A stretch of DNA of 64,000 bases from Mesorhizobium loti R88b (GTDB lineage Bacteria > Pseudomonadota > Alphaproteobacteria > Rhizobiales > Rhizobiaceae), in NCBI RefSeq assembly GCF_013170845.1, contig NZ_CP033367.1, positions 6,139,001-6,203,000 on the forward strand, in the 5' to 3' direction. The first letter of the stretch is position 1. Every line of letters starts with the position of its first letter. Position numbers and translations under genes: made by a program. The notes beneath the pieces were generated by a model. The model did no database searches. It saw only the letters and a list, made by a program, of their open reading frames with translations, and was not told where the DNA came from. Positions 1-10,300 of the stretch are shown here, in pieces.

Positions 1-261
1 GGCAATGGCGAACGCTACCAGGGTTGGGAAATGCTGATCACCCGACCGCGTTTTTATCGCACGCGCCGCGACCTGATGGCGACCGCCTACCCGGCCATGA
101 CGATCGGCGACATCGGCGCGGCAGGTGGCGCGTTGGTCCTGATGCTTGCTGCCGACAGCTTTCTCAAGGACTACGCGCCGGGATCAACCGCCATCTGCGA
201 AGTGGCTTCCGAGGGCGGCCTGCGTGCCGCGGCGGTCATGGCCCGTATGACGCGTCGCTGA
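1..261 (+). CDS. C-terminal end of a ketosynthase-like, T6SS-associated protein (partial)
   Basis: The reading frame is open from the first base of the window, so the gene starts upstream; 86 codons are visible before the TGA at 259-261. The visible part contains PAMTIGDIGAAGGALVL and ASEGGLRAAAVMA, which resemble the C-terminal half of thiolase-fold beta-ketoacyl synthase-like proteins found as accessory genes in proteobacterial T6SS clusters. It is convergent with the HEAT-repeat gene, 11 bp away, and lies in a T6SS locus, which supports the call. No catalytic residue is visible in this fragment, so whether it is an enzyme cannot be judged. It could be another thiolase-fold protein. Confidence 0.5.
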   Translation, partial: GNGERYQGWEMLITRPRFYRTRRDLMATAYPAMTIGDIGAAGGALVLMLAADSFLKDYAPGSTAICEVASEGGLRAAAVMARMTRR

Positions 262-272
262 CGCCTTCGCTT

Positions 273-1436
273 TTACATCCAGGCCGGGAACTTGCGCGTC
301 CTGCGCCAGTCGGCGAACCGTGCCTCAGGCGTGGCGATTGCCGCTCGCAACGCATCCAGCCTGAGCCTGCGCATCGAATGGAAAGGCGTGTGGTTGCGCC
401 CGCTCCGTCCCTCGTCCCACCATGCGGCAACGCGATCGGCGACAGGCAAAGGGCTGACGGTCAGAGATTCAAACGCCTTCCCCAAATCGGCCGGGTCTAT
501 TGTGAACAGGTCGGTGTCGTTGAAGTCCACATCAAACAGATCGCGCATCGCCAGCCCGGCGGCAAAGACAAGTTCCGGCTCGCGCATCTTCTCGATCAGC
601 CACGGCATTACCGACGGATCGCCAAAAAGGCCGATCGACGCCGTTGCCGCCGCGCGCGGCAGGGGTTGGCCAAGGCGCGTCTGCAGCCAAGCTTTCGCCG
701 CCTTGGGCGGCGTCGTCAGCATGCGTATCTCGATCGCCGCCTCCGCCTGGTCCGTCTCCGTCAGCACGATCTTGTCGATCACCGGGTGCGCGGACCGCGC
801 CTCGCCAAGCAGGCAAGCGGCGAAGGCGGCCGCAAGACGTTCTCTCGCCGTCTCGCCGTCAAGGCCAGCCAGGACTGCCGGAAGCAGGTCGCGCCGCCTA
901 AGCCCGCCGGCGAGCCGAACGGCGCGCCGGCGGACGTTCGCGTCGGAATGGATGGCCAGATCATGCAGACGCGGTCCAGGATCGACGCGATGATGCCAGA
1001 GCGCAGACAGCCCAAGGCAGCGCAGGCGCGCATCGCTTGTGTCCAGCCATTCCGCCACGAAGGGACGCAGGTTTTCGCGCGGCGTGCGCGCGATCGCAGC
1101 GGACAGGCTGGAAATGCCGGCTTCACCCAGGCTTGCGCCGGCGTCGATTGCGGAGGTCACCAGTTTGGCATCGCTCCAACGCATCGCCAACGTGCCGAGC
1201 ACGAAAAGTTCGCCTGGTTCGGCGTAGTCGGCGAAACGCGCTTGCGCAGCTTCCCAACCGGTCTTGCCGGCTGCCATGAGCCCTTCGAGATTGGCTTCGA
1301 GACGCTGGTCTATGCGACCGATATTGGTCTCGTCGAGGATTGGACCGTCGATCTCCCGACGACGGCGCAGCCACAGGAAAGCCGCGTCCTCGGCGTGCTG
1401 GTCCACGATCGCCGCAATGGTCGCGACGCTGTGCAT
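273..1436 (-). CDS. HEAT-repeat protein, TIGR02270-like, T6SS accessory
   Basis: This gene encodes 387 aa. The start at 1436 is chosen because MHSVATIAAIVDQH follows a GAGGGA ribosome binding site; an upstream in-frame start would add 18 unconserved residues. The protein is built from helical repeats rich in Ala, Leu and Arg (for example RCLGLSALWHHRVDPG and ANVRRRAVRLAGGLRRRDLL), the pattern of the TIGR02270 family that recurs beside vgrG in T6SS loci. No signal peptide or membrane segment is seen, so it is probably cytoplasmic. It is the last gene of a leftward vgrG-DUF6484-TIGR02270 unit, 10 bp after its neighbour. An adaptor or chaperone role in loading VgrG or its cargo is inference. Confidence 0.7.
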   Translation of the reverse strand: MHSVATIAAIVDQHAEDAAFLWLRRRREIDGPILDETNIGRIDQRLEANLEGLMAAGKTGWEAAQARFADYAEPGELFVLGTLAMRWSDAKLVTSAIDAGASLGEAGISSLSAAIARTPRENLRPFVAEWLDTSDARLRCLGLSALWHHRVDPGPRLHDLAIHSDANVRRRAVRLAGGLRRRDLLPAVLAGLDGETARERLAAAFAACLLGEARSAHPVIDKIVLTETDQAEAAIEIRMLTTPPKAAKAWLQTRLGQPLPRAAATASIGLFGDPSVMPWLIEKMREPELVFAAGLAMRDLFDVDFNDTDLFTIDPADLGKAFESLTVSPLPVADRVAAWWDEGRSGRNHTPFHSMRRLRLDALRAAIATPEARFADWRRTRKFPAWM

Positions 1437-1446
1437 CGGCAATCCC

Positions 1447-1869
1447 TCAGTTGAGATGCACGGCCCCGCCACGAATGCGGTTGGTGCCACTGGCCTGGCT
1501 GGTCAGCTGGGTACCGCGAATGGTCACGCGACCGTCCTTCTCAAGAATGATCGACGCCAGACCGCAGCGCAGTTCTATGCGTTCTTCTCCGGTGATGACG
1601 ACACGGTCGCCGTCGCGGACAACTGACAGCTTCCTCTGCTTGTGAGCCGGATCGACGATGCGTCCGACGACCAGCGGTCGCGTCGGATCCCCATCCTCGA
1701 ACAGGAGCGCCAGCTCCGAACCGATCGCCGAAACGTCCAGTTCGGTCAGGCTACGCGCCGCAATAGCCGTCTCGCGCGGATTGCCGACGAAAACCACCAG
1801 CGGCGCTCCTCCTTCAAAACCGATGAGCAGGCCGATTACGACGCCCTCGATGCGATCCAGCACTTTCAT
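1447..1869 (-). CDS. DUF6484-like protein beside VgrG (possible small spike or adaptor)
   Basis: This 140-aa protein starts with MKVLDRIEGVVIGLL and contains a stretch (about residues 10-75) that looks like a small beta-barrel, ending in PLVVGRIVD. The C-terminal part (about 85-140) has alternating beta-type sequence, IELRCGLASIILEKDGRV, which closely parallels the VgrG tail ITLKCGDATIMMKKDGTI encoded next door. It therefore looks like a miniature gp5/VgrG-tail module. The family is known to me only as DUF6484 in T6SS loci. The gene begins 10 bp after vgrG and is surely co-transcribed with it. It may help stack or load the spike; this is inferred from the resemblance and position. Confidence 0.65.
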   Translation of the reverse strand: MKVLDRIEGVVIGLLIGFEGGAPLVVFVGNPRETAIAARSLTELDVSAIGSELALLFEDGDPTRPLVVGRIVDPAHKQRKLSVVRDGDRVVITGEERIELRCGLASIILEKDGRVTIRGTQLTSQASGTNRIRGGAVHLN

Positions 1870-1879
1870 GATGACGCCC

Positions 1880-4204
1880 TCAATTGTTGTTGATCGTGCT
1901 TCCCTTGACGATCACGTCGCCGTCGGCCTTGACGGTGATCTTGCCGCTGCCCTTGAGTGTAATGTCCTTCCCGTCGGCGACAATGGTGCCGTCCTTTTTC
2001 ATCATGATCGTCGCATCGCCGCATTTGAGCGTGATGGAGTCGCCAGCTTCGATCACCAGATTCTTGCCAACATTGATCGAACTGTCGTCGGCAATCTGGA
2101 TACCGCTGCCCTTGCCGACCTTGAGAGCATGCGCTCCACCGACGTCGGTGGCGTCATCGGCGCCGATCTTGGCTGTTCGTGCTTTGCCTATCTGGGACGA
2201 CTGCGCCCCGCCGACAGCGAAACTCTGATCGGCGCCGACATTGACGCTTTGCGCCGCCGCTATATTCCAGCTGTCCGCCGCCCCGATGTCGTGACTCTGC
2301 GCCGCGCCTACGGTGACCGACCGTGTCGCGCCGATGGTGTTCGTCTGCGGCCCGCCAACGCTTCGCGTTTCGGATGCACCGACGGTATCGATGCGGGCAG
2401 CGCCAACGGTCACCGTCTGGACAATCCCCACCGTCTGCGAGTGATTGGAGCCGATCGTCTCCGTCGAGTTCGAACCGATGCCTATCGTCTCATTTGACCC
2501 CACCGTCAGCGAGCGGTTCTTGCCCACTGTCTCGGTGTCGTTGTTGCCGATATTCGTGGTCTGGTCGACGCCGACCTTGACCGTCTTGTTGTTGCCGACG
2601 TCCTCGTCGAGGTTGTGGCCGACGGAGTGCTTGGCGTCGTGGTCGATGCGGTCCGACTGGTCGTGCTGCACCAGCTTGGTGCGGTCGTGCTTGATCAGAA
2701 GGTGGTGGTCCTTCTGCGCCTGGAAGTTGACCAGTTCGGAGCCGGCCTTGTCCTCGAACATCAGCTCGTTGTAACCGCCGCCGCCTTTCGACGAGTTGGA
2801 TTTCCAGCCCGACTGCGTTGCGTTGCTTGGCAAGCCGTAGGGCGGCATCTGCGAGGCGTTGTAGACCCTGCCGGTGATGATCGGCAGGTCGGGATCGCCT
2901 TCGAGAAAGTCGACGATCACCTCCTGGCCAATGCGCGGTATCTGGATGAAGCCCCAGCCGCTGCCGGCCCAGGTCTGCGAAACACGGACGAAGCAGGAAC
3001 TGTTTTCGTTCTTCTTGCCCAGGCGGTCCCAGTGGAATTGCACCTTCACCCGGGCATATTTGTCGGTGAATATCTCCTCGCCTGAAGGACCGACCACCGT
3101 TGCCGTCTGCGGCCCGCGCATAATCGGCCGCGCCGTGATCCGCGGCGGGCGATAGGGCAAGGCAGTCGGCGCGACACCCAGCACGATCTTGTAATTCTCG
3201 CTGTGGGCCTCGTTCTGGGTTCGGTAGCCCGGATCGAACAATCTATATTCGGCGCTGATGACCAAATACTCCTGGTTCTGGTCATCGCGCGGAAAGCTCT
3301 CCAGCTTGAAAGTACAGCCGGAATGGAGGCCGCGGACGGTGCCGACCGCAGTGATGCGCTGGTGCACGGCCTGGAGTTCCTCGCGCCGGATACCGGCCAG
3401 GGTGTCGCCGCGCCCGACATCGAGATGCGCGCCGGGCTGGCGATAATTCTCGCCGGAGGCTTCCTTGTGGCTGAACGGTTGGGCGGACTTCGCCATCAGA
3501 TCGGCGCCAGGTTTCTGGAAATCATAGTCGGTATGGGCATAGGCCCCCGGCCGCACCGAACTGCCCGGAATCCATTCGGTGATGTATTCGACGTCGCGCC
3601 GCGAGCCCTGTCCCTCGAAATTATAGGGTATCTTCTCGTAGCCCGGCGCCGGCTTAAGCTTGCTCATCGCGTCGCACAGCACGAGCGTGTGCTTGCCCTC
3701 GTCATGTTCGAAGAAATAGAAGATGCCTTCGTGCTCGAGCAGGCGCTGCACGAAATCCAGATCGCTCTCGTCGTACTGCACGCAATATTCGCGCGAGGGG
3801 TACGACCCTTGCAGCCGCTTCTCGAATTTCGCCGTACCGTATTTCGAGAAGATCTTTTCGACGATCTCGACGGCGGTCATGTTTTGAAAGATCCGGCAAT
3901 CGGTCGCATTGCCGAGGAACCAGAGCCACGGCCTGACGACCGCTTCGTAGTAGGCCAGCCGATCCTCGATGCGGGTCAGGCGAAATTCGGACACCAAGCC
4001 GCTGAACCACCGTTTCGGATCGGATTCGCCTTCGACCGAAACCATGCCACCCAGCATCTTCAGCGGATCGATCTCGGAACTGGGCCCGACGAACCCAACC
4101 GTATAGGCAAAGCAGCAGCTGATCTCGTCGCGCCCGACAAGATGCGTGAAGGTCAGCTCGGCGCCGACCGGTGTCTGCACAACCGTGGCACGTTCGTTCG
4201 GCAT
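1880..4204 (-). CDS. vgrG: T6SS spike protein VgrG/TssI
   Basis: This gene encodes 774 aa. The start at 4204 follows AGGAGGGG; a longer frame to 4291 adds an Arg/Pro-rich stretch without homology signs. Residues about 1-330 form the gp27-like part (WFSGLVSEFRLTRIEDR, YDESDLDFVQRLLEHEGIF). About 370-480 is the gp5-like OB fold (KVQFHWDRLG, SGWGFIQIPRIGQEV, FLEGDPDLPIITGRVYN). From about 520 a needle is built of repeats of roughly 7-8 residues with a VGxNxT/IGxNxT rhythm, followed by a DUF2345-like tail. No toxin domain is fused at the end, so any effector must bind separately. It forms the puncturing tip on Hcp. Its promoter should lie in the 249-bp gap shared with the divergent tagH. Confidence 0.95.
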   Translation of the reverse strand: MPNERATVVQTPVGAELTFTHLVGRDEISCCFAYTVGFVGPSSEIDPLKMLGGMVSVEGESDPKRWFSGLVSEFRLTRIEDRLAYYEAVVRPWLWFLGNATDCRIFQNMTAVEIVEKIFSKYGTAKFEKRLQGSYPSREYCVQYDESDLDFVQRLLEHEGIFYFFEHDEGKHTLVLCDAMSKLKPAPGYEKIPYNFEGQGSRRDVEYITEWIPGSSVRPGAYAHTDYDFQKPGADLMAKSAQPFSHKEASGENYRQPGAHLDVGRGDTLAGIRREELQAVHQRITAVGTVRGLHSGCTFKLESFPRDDQNQEYLVISAEYRLFDPGYRTQNEAHSENYKIVLGVAPTALPYRPPRITARPIMRGPQTATVVGPSGEEIFTDKYARVKVQFHWDRLGKKNENSSCFVRVSQTWAGSGWGFIQIPRIGQEVIVDFLEGDPDLPIITGRVYNASQMPPYGLPSNATQSGWKSNSSKGGGGYNELMFEDKAGSELVNFQAQKDHHLLIKHDRTKLVQHDQSDRIDHDAKHSVGHNLDEDVGNNKTVKVGVDQTTNIGNNDTETVGKNRSLTVGSNETIGIGSNSTETIGSNHSQTVGIVQTVTVGAARIDTVGASETRSVGGPQTNTIGATRSVTVGAAQSHDIGAADSWNIAAAQSVNVGADQSFAVGGAQSSQIGKARTAKIGADDATDVGGAHALKVGKGSGIQIADDSSINVGKNLVIEAGDSITLKCGDATIMMKKDGTIVADGKDITLKGSGKITVKADGDVIVKGSTINNN

Positions 4205-4453
4205 GGGTCGTGCCCCTCCTGGACGCGGCCGCCGGCGCGGTGGATTTGAAGTTCCCGCCATATACCCAGGAACTTTTTCGACCCGCCGCACCAGGCCATG
4301 TTGAGCCTACCACATGTTGTCTCGCCGACCAAAGAGGACGCATGGCGGAAAAACCTTACCCTGTCGGTGCATCGCCTCGAAACGCTGCTGTCCTGTTGTA
4401 TGTGCAAACTGCTAGAATGTGGAATATCGGTCAGTGTTCGGCGGCGATCCTGG

Positions 4454-5506
4454 ATGTACATCAGTCTGCAAATCAACAATGTCGACACCTTGCCTCAGGG
4501 CATCTCGACCGGCTACGCGGCGCGGGATCGCAACTTCGAAATCGGACGCGATGCTTGCGACTGGACCTTGTCGGACCCTGACAAGTTCATCTCGAGCCGG
4601 CATTGCGAGGTCCGCTACGAGGCAGGTGCGTTCTGGCTGCACGATGTCTCGCGCAACGGAACCTACATCAACGGATCGAACCAGCGCATGACCGGCCCGC
4701 ATCGGATGGCCAACGGCGACCGGATGCTGATCGGCCGTTATGTGATCTTCGTCTCGATCGACGAGGAGCACGTCGCGACCGGCCATCCCAGCCACGGTTC
4801 GACGCAGCGCGAAATGCCGGCCGCGGCAGGCCGCTCGCTGGAATTCCGAGAGGAGCCGTTCTTCGATCCCGTAGAGCAACGGTCCGGGCAGCGGGGTCCA
4901 GCGTCGACGTTCTCGTCGCAACCGCCCCTGCCCTCGACAAGAGATGAAGTGCTGCGGGAAATCGCGATCGGAGCCGGCATCTCGCCGGAACTGCTGCAAT
5001 CGCGCGACCCGCATGAAGTTGCCGCCGAAATCGGTGCGATCCTGCGGGCGGTGGTCGAGGAGCTGGCTCTTCTGCTGAAGGCGCGCGCGGCCGCGAAAAT
5101 GCTGGCCAAGAGCACACAGCGAACGATGATCAGTGCCGCCGACAACAATCCCCTGAAGTTCGTTCCGGGAACCGACGACATCCTCGAAATCATGTTCGCG
5201 CGGCGCCGGGCCGGCTATCTCGATGCCAGGCGCAGCATCGAGGATGCATTCCGCGATCTCAAGACGCACGAATTCGCCACCTATGCCGCCATGCAGGCCG
5301 CGCTGTCGCGGCTGCTTGACGACCTGTCTCCGGAAGCGATCGGAAGAAAGCTTCCGCCGACGTCGTTCTCGTCGAAAAAGAGCCAGGCCTGGGACGCTTT
5401 TGTCGCGACCTGGCGAACCATGGAGGAAGCACACGAGAACGGCATGTTGGACATATTCCTGGCCTATTTCAGCGAAGCCTATGCCAAGGCCGACAAGCAG
5501 AAATAG
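4454..5506 (+). CDS. tagH: T6SS FHA-domain protein TagH
   Basis: This gene encodes 350 aa from ATG 4454 (MYISLQINNV). The frame is open upstream to 4298, but that part lacks homology. Residues about 20-105 are an FHA domain with its core motifs (FEIGRD, SSRHCEV, SRNGTYING), which reads phosphothreonine. The C-terminal half (about 160-345) carries the TagH/VI_FHA block with STQRTMISAADNNPLKF and RSIEDAFRDLKTHEFATY. In known T6SSs, Fha proteins are phosphorylated by PpkA, dephosphorylated by PppA, and turn on the machine through TssL. All of those partners are encoded just downstream. The ribosome binding site at 4454 is weak. It is divergent from vgrG. Confidence 0.9.
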   Translation: MYISLQINNVDTLPQGISTGYAARDRNFEIGRDACDWTLSDPDKFISSRHCEVRYEAGAFWLHDVSRNGTYINGSNQRMTGPHRMANGDRMLIGRYVIFVSIDEEHVATGHPSHGSTQREMPAAAGRSLEFREEPFFDPVEQRSGQRGPASTFSSQPPLPSTRDEVLREIAIGAGISPELLQSRDPHEVAAEIGAILRAVVEELALLLKARAAAKMLAKSTQRTMISAADNNPLKFVPGTDDILEIMFARRRAGYLDARRSIEDAFRDLKTHEFATYAAMQAALSRLLDDLSPEAIGRKLPPTSFSSKKSQAWDAFVATWRTMEEAHENGMLDIFLAYFSEAYAKADKQK

Positions 5507-5803
5507 GCGCTACCGGAGCCGTGGCGCTGCAGCCGACGAAGACAACTCTTCGGTGCGCGGCATCCGGTTCCAATCGAGAGTTTCTGAGATTACGATCGCA
5601 TACGACAATTCGCTAAGCGGGTAAGGCTGATCGACCTGGGGGTCTGCGACAATGTCATCTTACGGCGGGATAGCAAGATGTAGCCGACCTTCCTGCGGAC
5701 ACTGCCCTGGCCCGCAGGGCTTGCGTTTGCTTTACCTGACCGCGAACGGCTTCGTGCCTGTCCGGCAAGAAGGCGGGCGCCGCGCGCGGACGGACGACCG
5801 GCG
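5507..5803. other. Gene-free gap between tagH and tssL
   Basis: These 297 bp contain no reading frame that looks coding. I found no convincing hairpin with a T run and no -24/-12 promoter. The region probably carries the leader, and perhaps an internal promoter, of tssL, but no element can be named from the sequence. Confidence 0.4.
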
Positions 5804-7315
5804 ATGAGCTCGAAGGACGATCCTTTCGGCCCGGCGGGCAAGACCGTCATTCGCGCCACGCCACGGCGTGAGCGAAAAGCGACGCCGACCCCTCAGGAGC
5901 CTGTGGCGGATGGCGGGCAAGCCGCGCAGATCAAGGAATCGACCGTGTTCGATCCCGGCGTCGGCCGCCACACGCCGCCGGGCTGGACGTCCGGGACCGT
6001 GATTTATCAGGGAACTCCTTCGGTGGCGGCAGGAAGCGACGCTTCCGCGGCGGGGCCGACGTCGGCTCTGCGGCAGGAGACCCTGCTCAATGTCACGGAC
6101 AGTGTCCGATATTCCGCGGCAAACCCGATCCTTGCCGCGGCCGCGCCGTTGCTGATGCTGTTCGGCCAACTCAGGCTTATCCCCGTCGAGAGACAGGCGG
6201 AGCCGTTGGCCGAATATGTCACTGAGGCGATTGATCGATTCGACAGGGCACTGGAGAAATCAGGCGTTGCCGAAGAGGATGCGCGGATCGCGAAATTTGT
6301 CCTCTGCGAAACAGCCGACGATCTCATCGGCAACCTGCCCTGGCCACGTAAAGACGCCTGGGCGCAGCACAGCATGCTGTCGCGGTTCTTCCACGTCGAG
6401 ACCAATGGCACGGGCTTTTTCGAAGCACTGAACAAGATCCTGGCCAGCTCAGAGGCGCATTACGATCTGCTCGAACTGATGCATGTCTGCCTGTCGCTGG
6501 GGTTCGAGGGCCAGTATCGCGGCCTGACACGCGACGACACCAATCTCGAACGCGTCCGGCGCGACGTCTACGAAACGCTTCGCTATTTCAAGCCTCGCGC
6601 GGACAAGGACATCTCGCCTCGCTGGCAGGGCCTGGCGGCAACGATGACTCAATCGTCGACACGCCTGCCGCTCTGGGCCGTTGCGGCAGCGGCGTCAGCA
6701 CTGCTGACTGCGGCGTTCTTCGCGCTGCGGGTCTCCATCACCAATGAAGGCGACGCCGCCGCCGGTGAATTGCTGGCACTCAACCCATCGACTCCGATCG
6801 CCATCGAGCGCGCCAGCGTGGCGCCGTTGGCTGAGCCGGTGAAAGTCGCCGCACCCGTAGCCGCGACCACACAGATCGACCGCATCCGCTCGGCACTGGC
6901 CAAGGAAGTCGAAGCCGGCGGGCTGACCATCGGCACGAAGGGCGACTTCATCGTCGTGGAAATCAACAATCTCCTACTGTTCCAGTCCGGCCGAGCCGAT
7001 GCGAAACCGGAGTTCCAGCCCATAGCCGCTGATATCGCAGCCGCCCTGGAACCCGAGCGCGGGCCAATCAGGATCGTTGGCCATACGGACAATGTGAAGC
7101 CGCGAAAATCGAGCCCGTTCAAGTCCAACTTCGACCTGTCCGTGGCCAGGGCGAAGGCCGTCGAAACGATGATGGCGCCGAAGTTCAGCGATCCCTCGCG
7201 ACTGACCGTCGACGGCAAGGGCGAGGACGAGCCGATCGCCGACAATGCAACACCGGAAGGCCGCGCCACGAACCGCCGTGTCGATGTGATGATCGCCAAG
7301 GAGGAAACATTGTGA
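5804..7315 (+). CDS. tssL: T6SS inner-membrane protein TssL with OmpA-like peptidoglycan-binding tail
   Basis: This gene encodes 503 aa. Residues 1-100 are a Pro/Thr-rich cytoplasmic lead. About 105-275 is the DotU/IcmH domain (NPILAAAAPLLMLFGQLR, ARIAKFVLCETADDLIGNL, SMLSRFFHVETNG). A single membrane span sits at about 287-309 (LPLWAVAAAASALLTAAFF). About 360-500 is a periplasmic OmpA-C domain with the peptidoglycan-binding signature (RIVGHTDNVKP, LSVARAKAVETMM, NRRVDVMIA). It is thus the specialised form of TssL that anchors the membrane complex to the cell wall directly, without a separate TagL. It is followed at 7338 by tssM, its partner in the TssJLM complex; tssJ is not in this window. 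Confidence 0.95.
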   Translation: MSSKDDPFGPAGKTVIRATPRRERKATPTPQEPVADGGQAAQIKESTVFDPGVGRHTPPGWTSGTVIYQGTPSVAAGSDASAAGPTSALRQETLLNVTDSVRYSAANPILAAAAPLLMLFGQLRLIPVERQAEPLAEYVTEAIDRFDRALEKSGVAEEDARIAKFVLCETADDLIGNLPWPRKDAWAQHSMLSRFFHVETNGTGFFEALNKILASSEAHYDLLELMHVCLSLGFEGQYRGLTRDDTNLERVRRDVYETLRYFKPRADKDISPRWQGLAATMTQSSTRLPLWAVAAAASALLTAAFFALRVSITNEGDAAAGELLALNPSTPIAIERASVAPLAEPVKVAAPVAATTQIDRIRSALAKEVEAGGLTIGTKGDFIVVEINNLLLFQSGRADAKPEFQPIAADIAAALEPERGPIRIVGHTDNVKPRKSSPFKSNFDLSVARAKAVETMMAPKFSDPSRLTVDGKGEDEPIADNATPEGRATNRRVDVMIAKEETL

Positions 7316-7337
7316 GCACGGCCGGTTGGAAGCGCCG

Positions 7338-10300
7338 ATGACGCGTTGGCTGCTGCGGATCTTCAGCATGATCGCGCTGGCCGGTTTTTCGGCGGCAGTG
7401 TGGTTTGCCGGACCATTGATCCGCTTTGCCGATAGCCGTCCTCTCGGGCCTGTCTGGCTTCGTGCGGCAATCATCGGCGTGATCGTGGCGGCCGTAGCGC
7501 TCTTCTACGGATTGCGTTTCTGGCGGATGCGCAAGGCGCAAAAGGCGCTGGAGACGGCCGTTGCCCGCAACGACGACAGGGATGCCGACTCGCAGGTGCT
7601 CGAGGCGCGCATGAACGAGGCGATCGCCGCGCTTAAACGATCGAGCGGCAAGCGCAATTTCCTCTATGAGGTCCCCTGGTACATCATCATCGGGCCGCCC
7701 GGCGCAGGCAAGACAACGGCACTGGTCAATTCCGGCCTGAATTTCCCACTGGCCGTTTCGGGTGATGCCCAGCCGGTCGCCGGTGTTGGCGGAACACGCG
7801 CCTGCGACTGGTGGTTCACCGACCAGGCCGTGCTGATCGACACCGCCGGACGCTACACGACGCAGGATTCCAACGCCCGGAGCGACAGCAAGAGCTGGCT
7901 CGCCTTCCTGTCGCTGCTCAAGAAATACCGCACACGGCAACCGATAAACGGCGTCATCCTGGCGATCAGCCTTGCCGATCTCATCGGCCTCGACGATCAG
8001 CAGCTTGACGCTCATGTCGTCGAGATACGCAGTCGTCTGCGGGAAATCCACGAGACGCTGAAAATCCAGTTTCCGGTGTATTTGCTATTCACCAAGGCCG
8101 ATCTTGTTGTCGGCTTCATGGACTATTTCGGCGGTTTCGACGAGACGCGCCGGCGCAAGGTCTGGGGCGCGACATTCCAGACCAGCGATCGCACGAAGAA
8201 CATGGCCGCCGAGGCGCCGGCCGAATTCGATGCACTGGCAAGACGTCTGGTCGAGGAGATGCCTGATCGACTTCAGGAAGAGGCTGACCCGGTCGCGCGC
8301 ATATCCGTCTTTGGCTTCCCGGCGCAGTTTGGCGCGATGAAGGGCCGAATTGCGAATTTTATCGCCGGCCTGTTCGATCCGGGCCGCAGCCAGGTGAATG
8401 CCAGCCTGCGGGGGCTCTATTTCTCGTCAGGCACACAAGAGGGAACGCCCATCGATCAGGTGTTGGGCGCGATCGGCCGCAGCTTCGGCAGCAATTCCCG
8501 CTCCCATCTGTCGGGAACCGGCAAAAGCTTCTTTTTGCATGATCTGCTGACAAGCGTCATTTTCGCTGAATCCGGATGGGTCTCGTACGACAAATCGGCG
8601 GCAAGGCGGGCAGCGATCGCCAGATTTGCCGGGCTTGGCGCCATCACGTTGATCGCCGCGGCGGCCCTCGGCACCCTGGCCCTGAGCTTCACTGCCAACA
8701 GGTCGCTGATCGCCTCCACCACGCAAGCCATGGGCCAGTATCGCACGACGGCGGATGCGCTGCTCAAAAGCACCAAGGTTACCGATGTCGACCTCGAAAA
8801 CGTCATCGGTCCGCTCGACCAGCTGCGTGATCTGCCGGCCGGGTTCGAAACCGGGGCCGCGCCGACACCGATCGAGGAGACGTTTGGCCTCAGCCAGCGG
8901 GAGAGACTGCTTTCGGCCTCGAGGACGGCCTACCGGCAAGCGCTGGAGCGCATGTTCCGATCGCGCCTGCTGATCCAGGCCGAGCGGACGATCCAGACCA
9001 AGATGGCCGATCCCGCCGCGCTCTACGAGCCGTTGAAAATCTATCTGATGCTTGGCGGCAAGGCGCCGAAGGTCGACGACGCGTTGATCGTTTCCTGGAT
9101 GAAGCAGGATTGGGAGCAGAACCGCTATCCAGGCGAAAACAACCGCGAGGGACGCGAGCAACTCGAAAAGCACCTGCGCGCCATGCTTGCCCTGGACGAC
9201 GCCTATGATCCGGTTTTCGAACTGAACCAGCCGCTCGTCGAGGCCGCCCAGCGCTCGCTCGGGCGCATGAGCCTTGCCGACCGCGCCTCCGCCTTGATCA
9301 AGTCGGCGGTATATTCGGCAGCGCTGGACGATTTCTCCGTTTCCGTGAAGGGCGGGCCGGAAACGCCGCTGGTATTCGAGCGTGTCGATGGCGGCGACCT
9401 GTCGGGCCTTCGTGTTCCCGGCCTCTATACCTATGCCGGCTTCAACCGTTTCTATCTCGGACAGCTCTCGCGCATTGCGCAGATGCTCGTCGACGACCAG
9501 TGGGTGCTTGGCGGCGGCGGCGAACAGGGCGGCATCGATCAGGAGTTGCTGAAGCTCGGCCCCGAGCTCCTCGATCGCTATGGCAAGGAGTTCGCAACCG
9601 CGTGGAACAGCGTTCTTGATGGGTTGAAATTCAAAGCGATGCTGAAGGACAAGCCGCACTATATCGCGATTTCCGCCGTCGCATCGCCAACCTCGCCGAT
9701 CGAACAGCTGTTTACGGCGATCGCCGCCGAAACTGCCCTTACGCGGGGCGCTGCTTCTGGCAAGGAGCCAGCCATCGGGGTTGAAGCCGGCACGGTTCAA
9801 GGCCAGTCGCAGGACGCCACCAAGATGGCCGGGGGTCTGGCTCGGATCGGCATACAAATGGCTACCGGAAAATCGCAAAGCCGTGCCGGCACGGGATCCG
9901 TGGCGGCGCAAAACCAGAGCCCCGGGGGCAACATCGAAGCGCAATACAGGTCGTTCCAGACATTGGTGAGCGGTCCTGCCGGGCGCCGCCCGATCGATGC
10001 CTTGACCCAGAATTTCCGCGACATCTACAAGAGCCTGCAACTGGCGACCGACGTGCCGTCGCAGACGGAACGCGTCAACGCCAATTTGCAGCTGCAGATC
10101 GCCACACTTCGTGCCAATTCCTCGCGCCTGCCCAAGCCACTCGCCAGAATGGTCAATGCGACGGCGGACGAATTCGAAGGCAACGTCGCCGAGACTTCGG
10201 TGGCGAATTTGAACCAGCTGCTCGACCAGGCGGTCACGGCCCCTTGCGAGTCGGCGGTCAACGGCCGTTATCCTTTCGACGGCAATGGCACCGAGGATAT

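Noticed and set aside
24..1454. Long forward frame of 476 codons
   Set aside because: It is the antisense of the HEAT-repeat gene, Arg/Pro-rich with no family motif; the reverse frame has a ribosome binding site and a recognisable family.
3203..4249. Forward frame of 348 codons inside vgrG
   Set aside because: Antisense shadow of vgrG, typical of high-GC codon bias.
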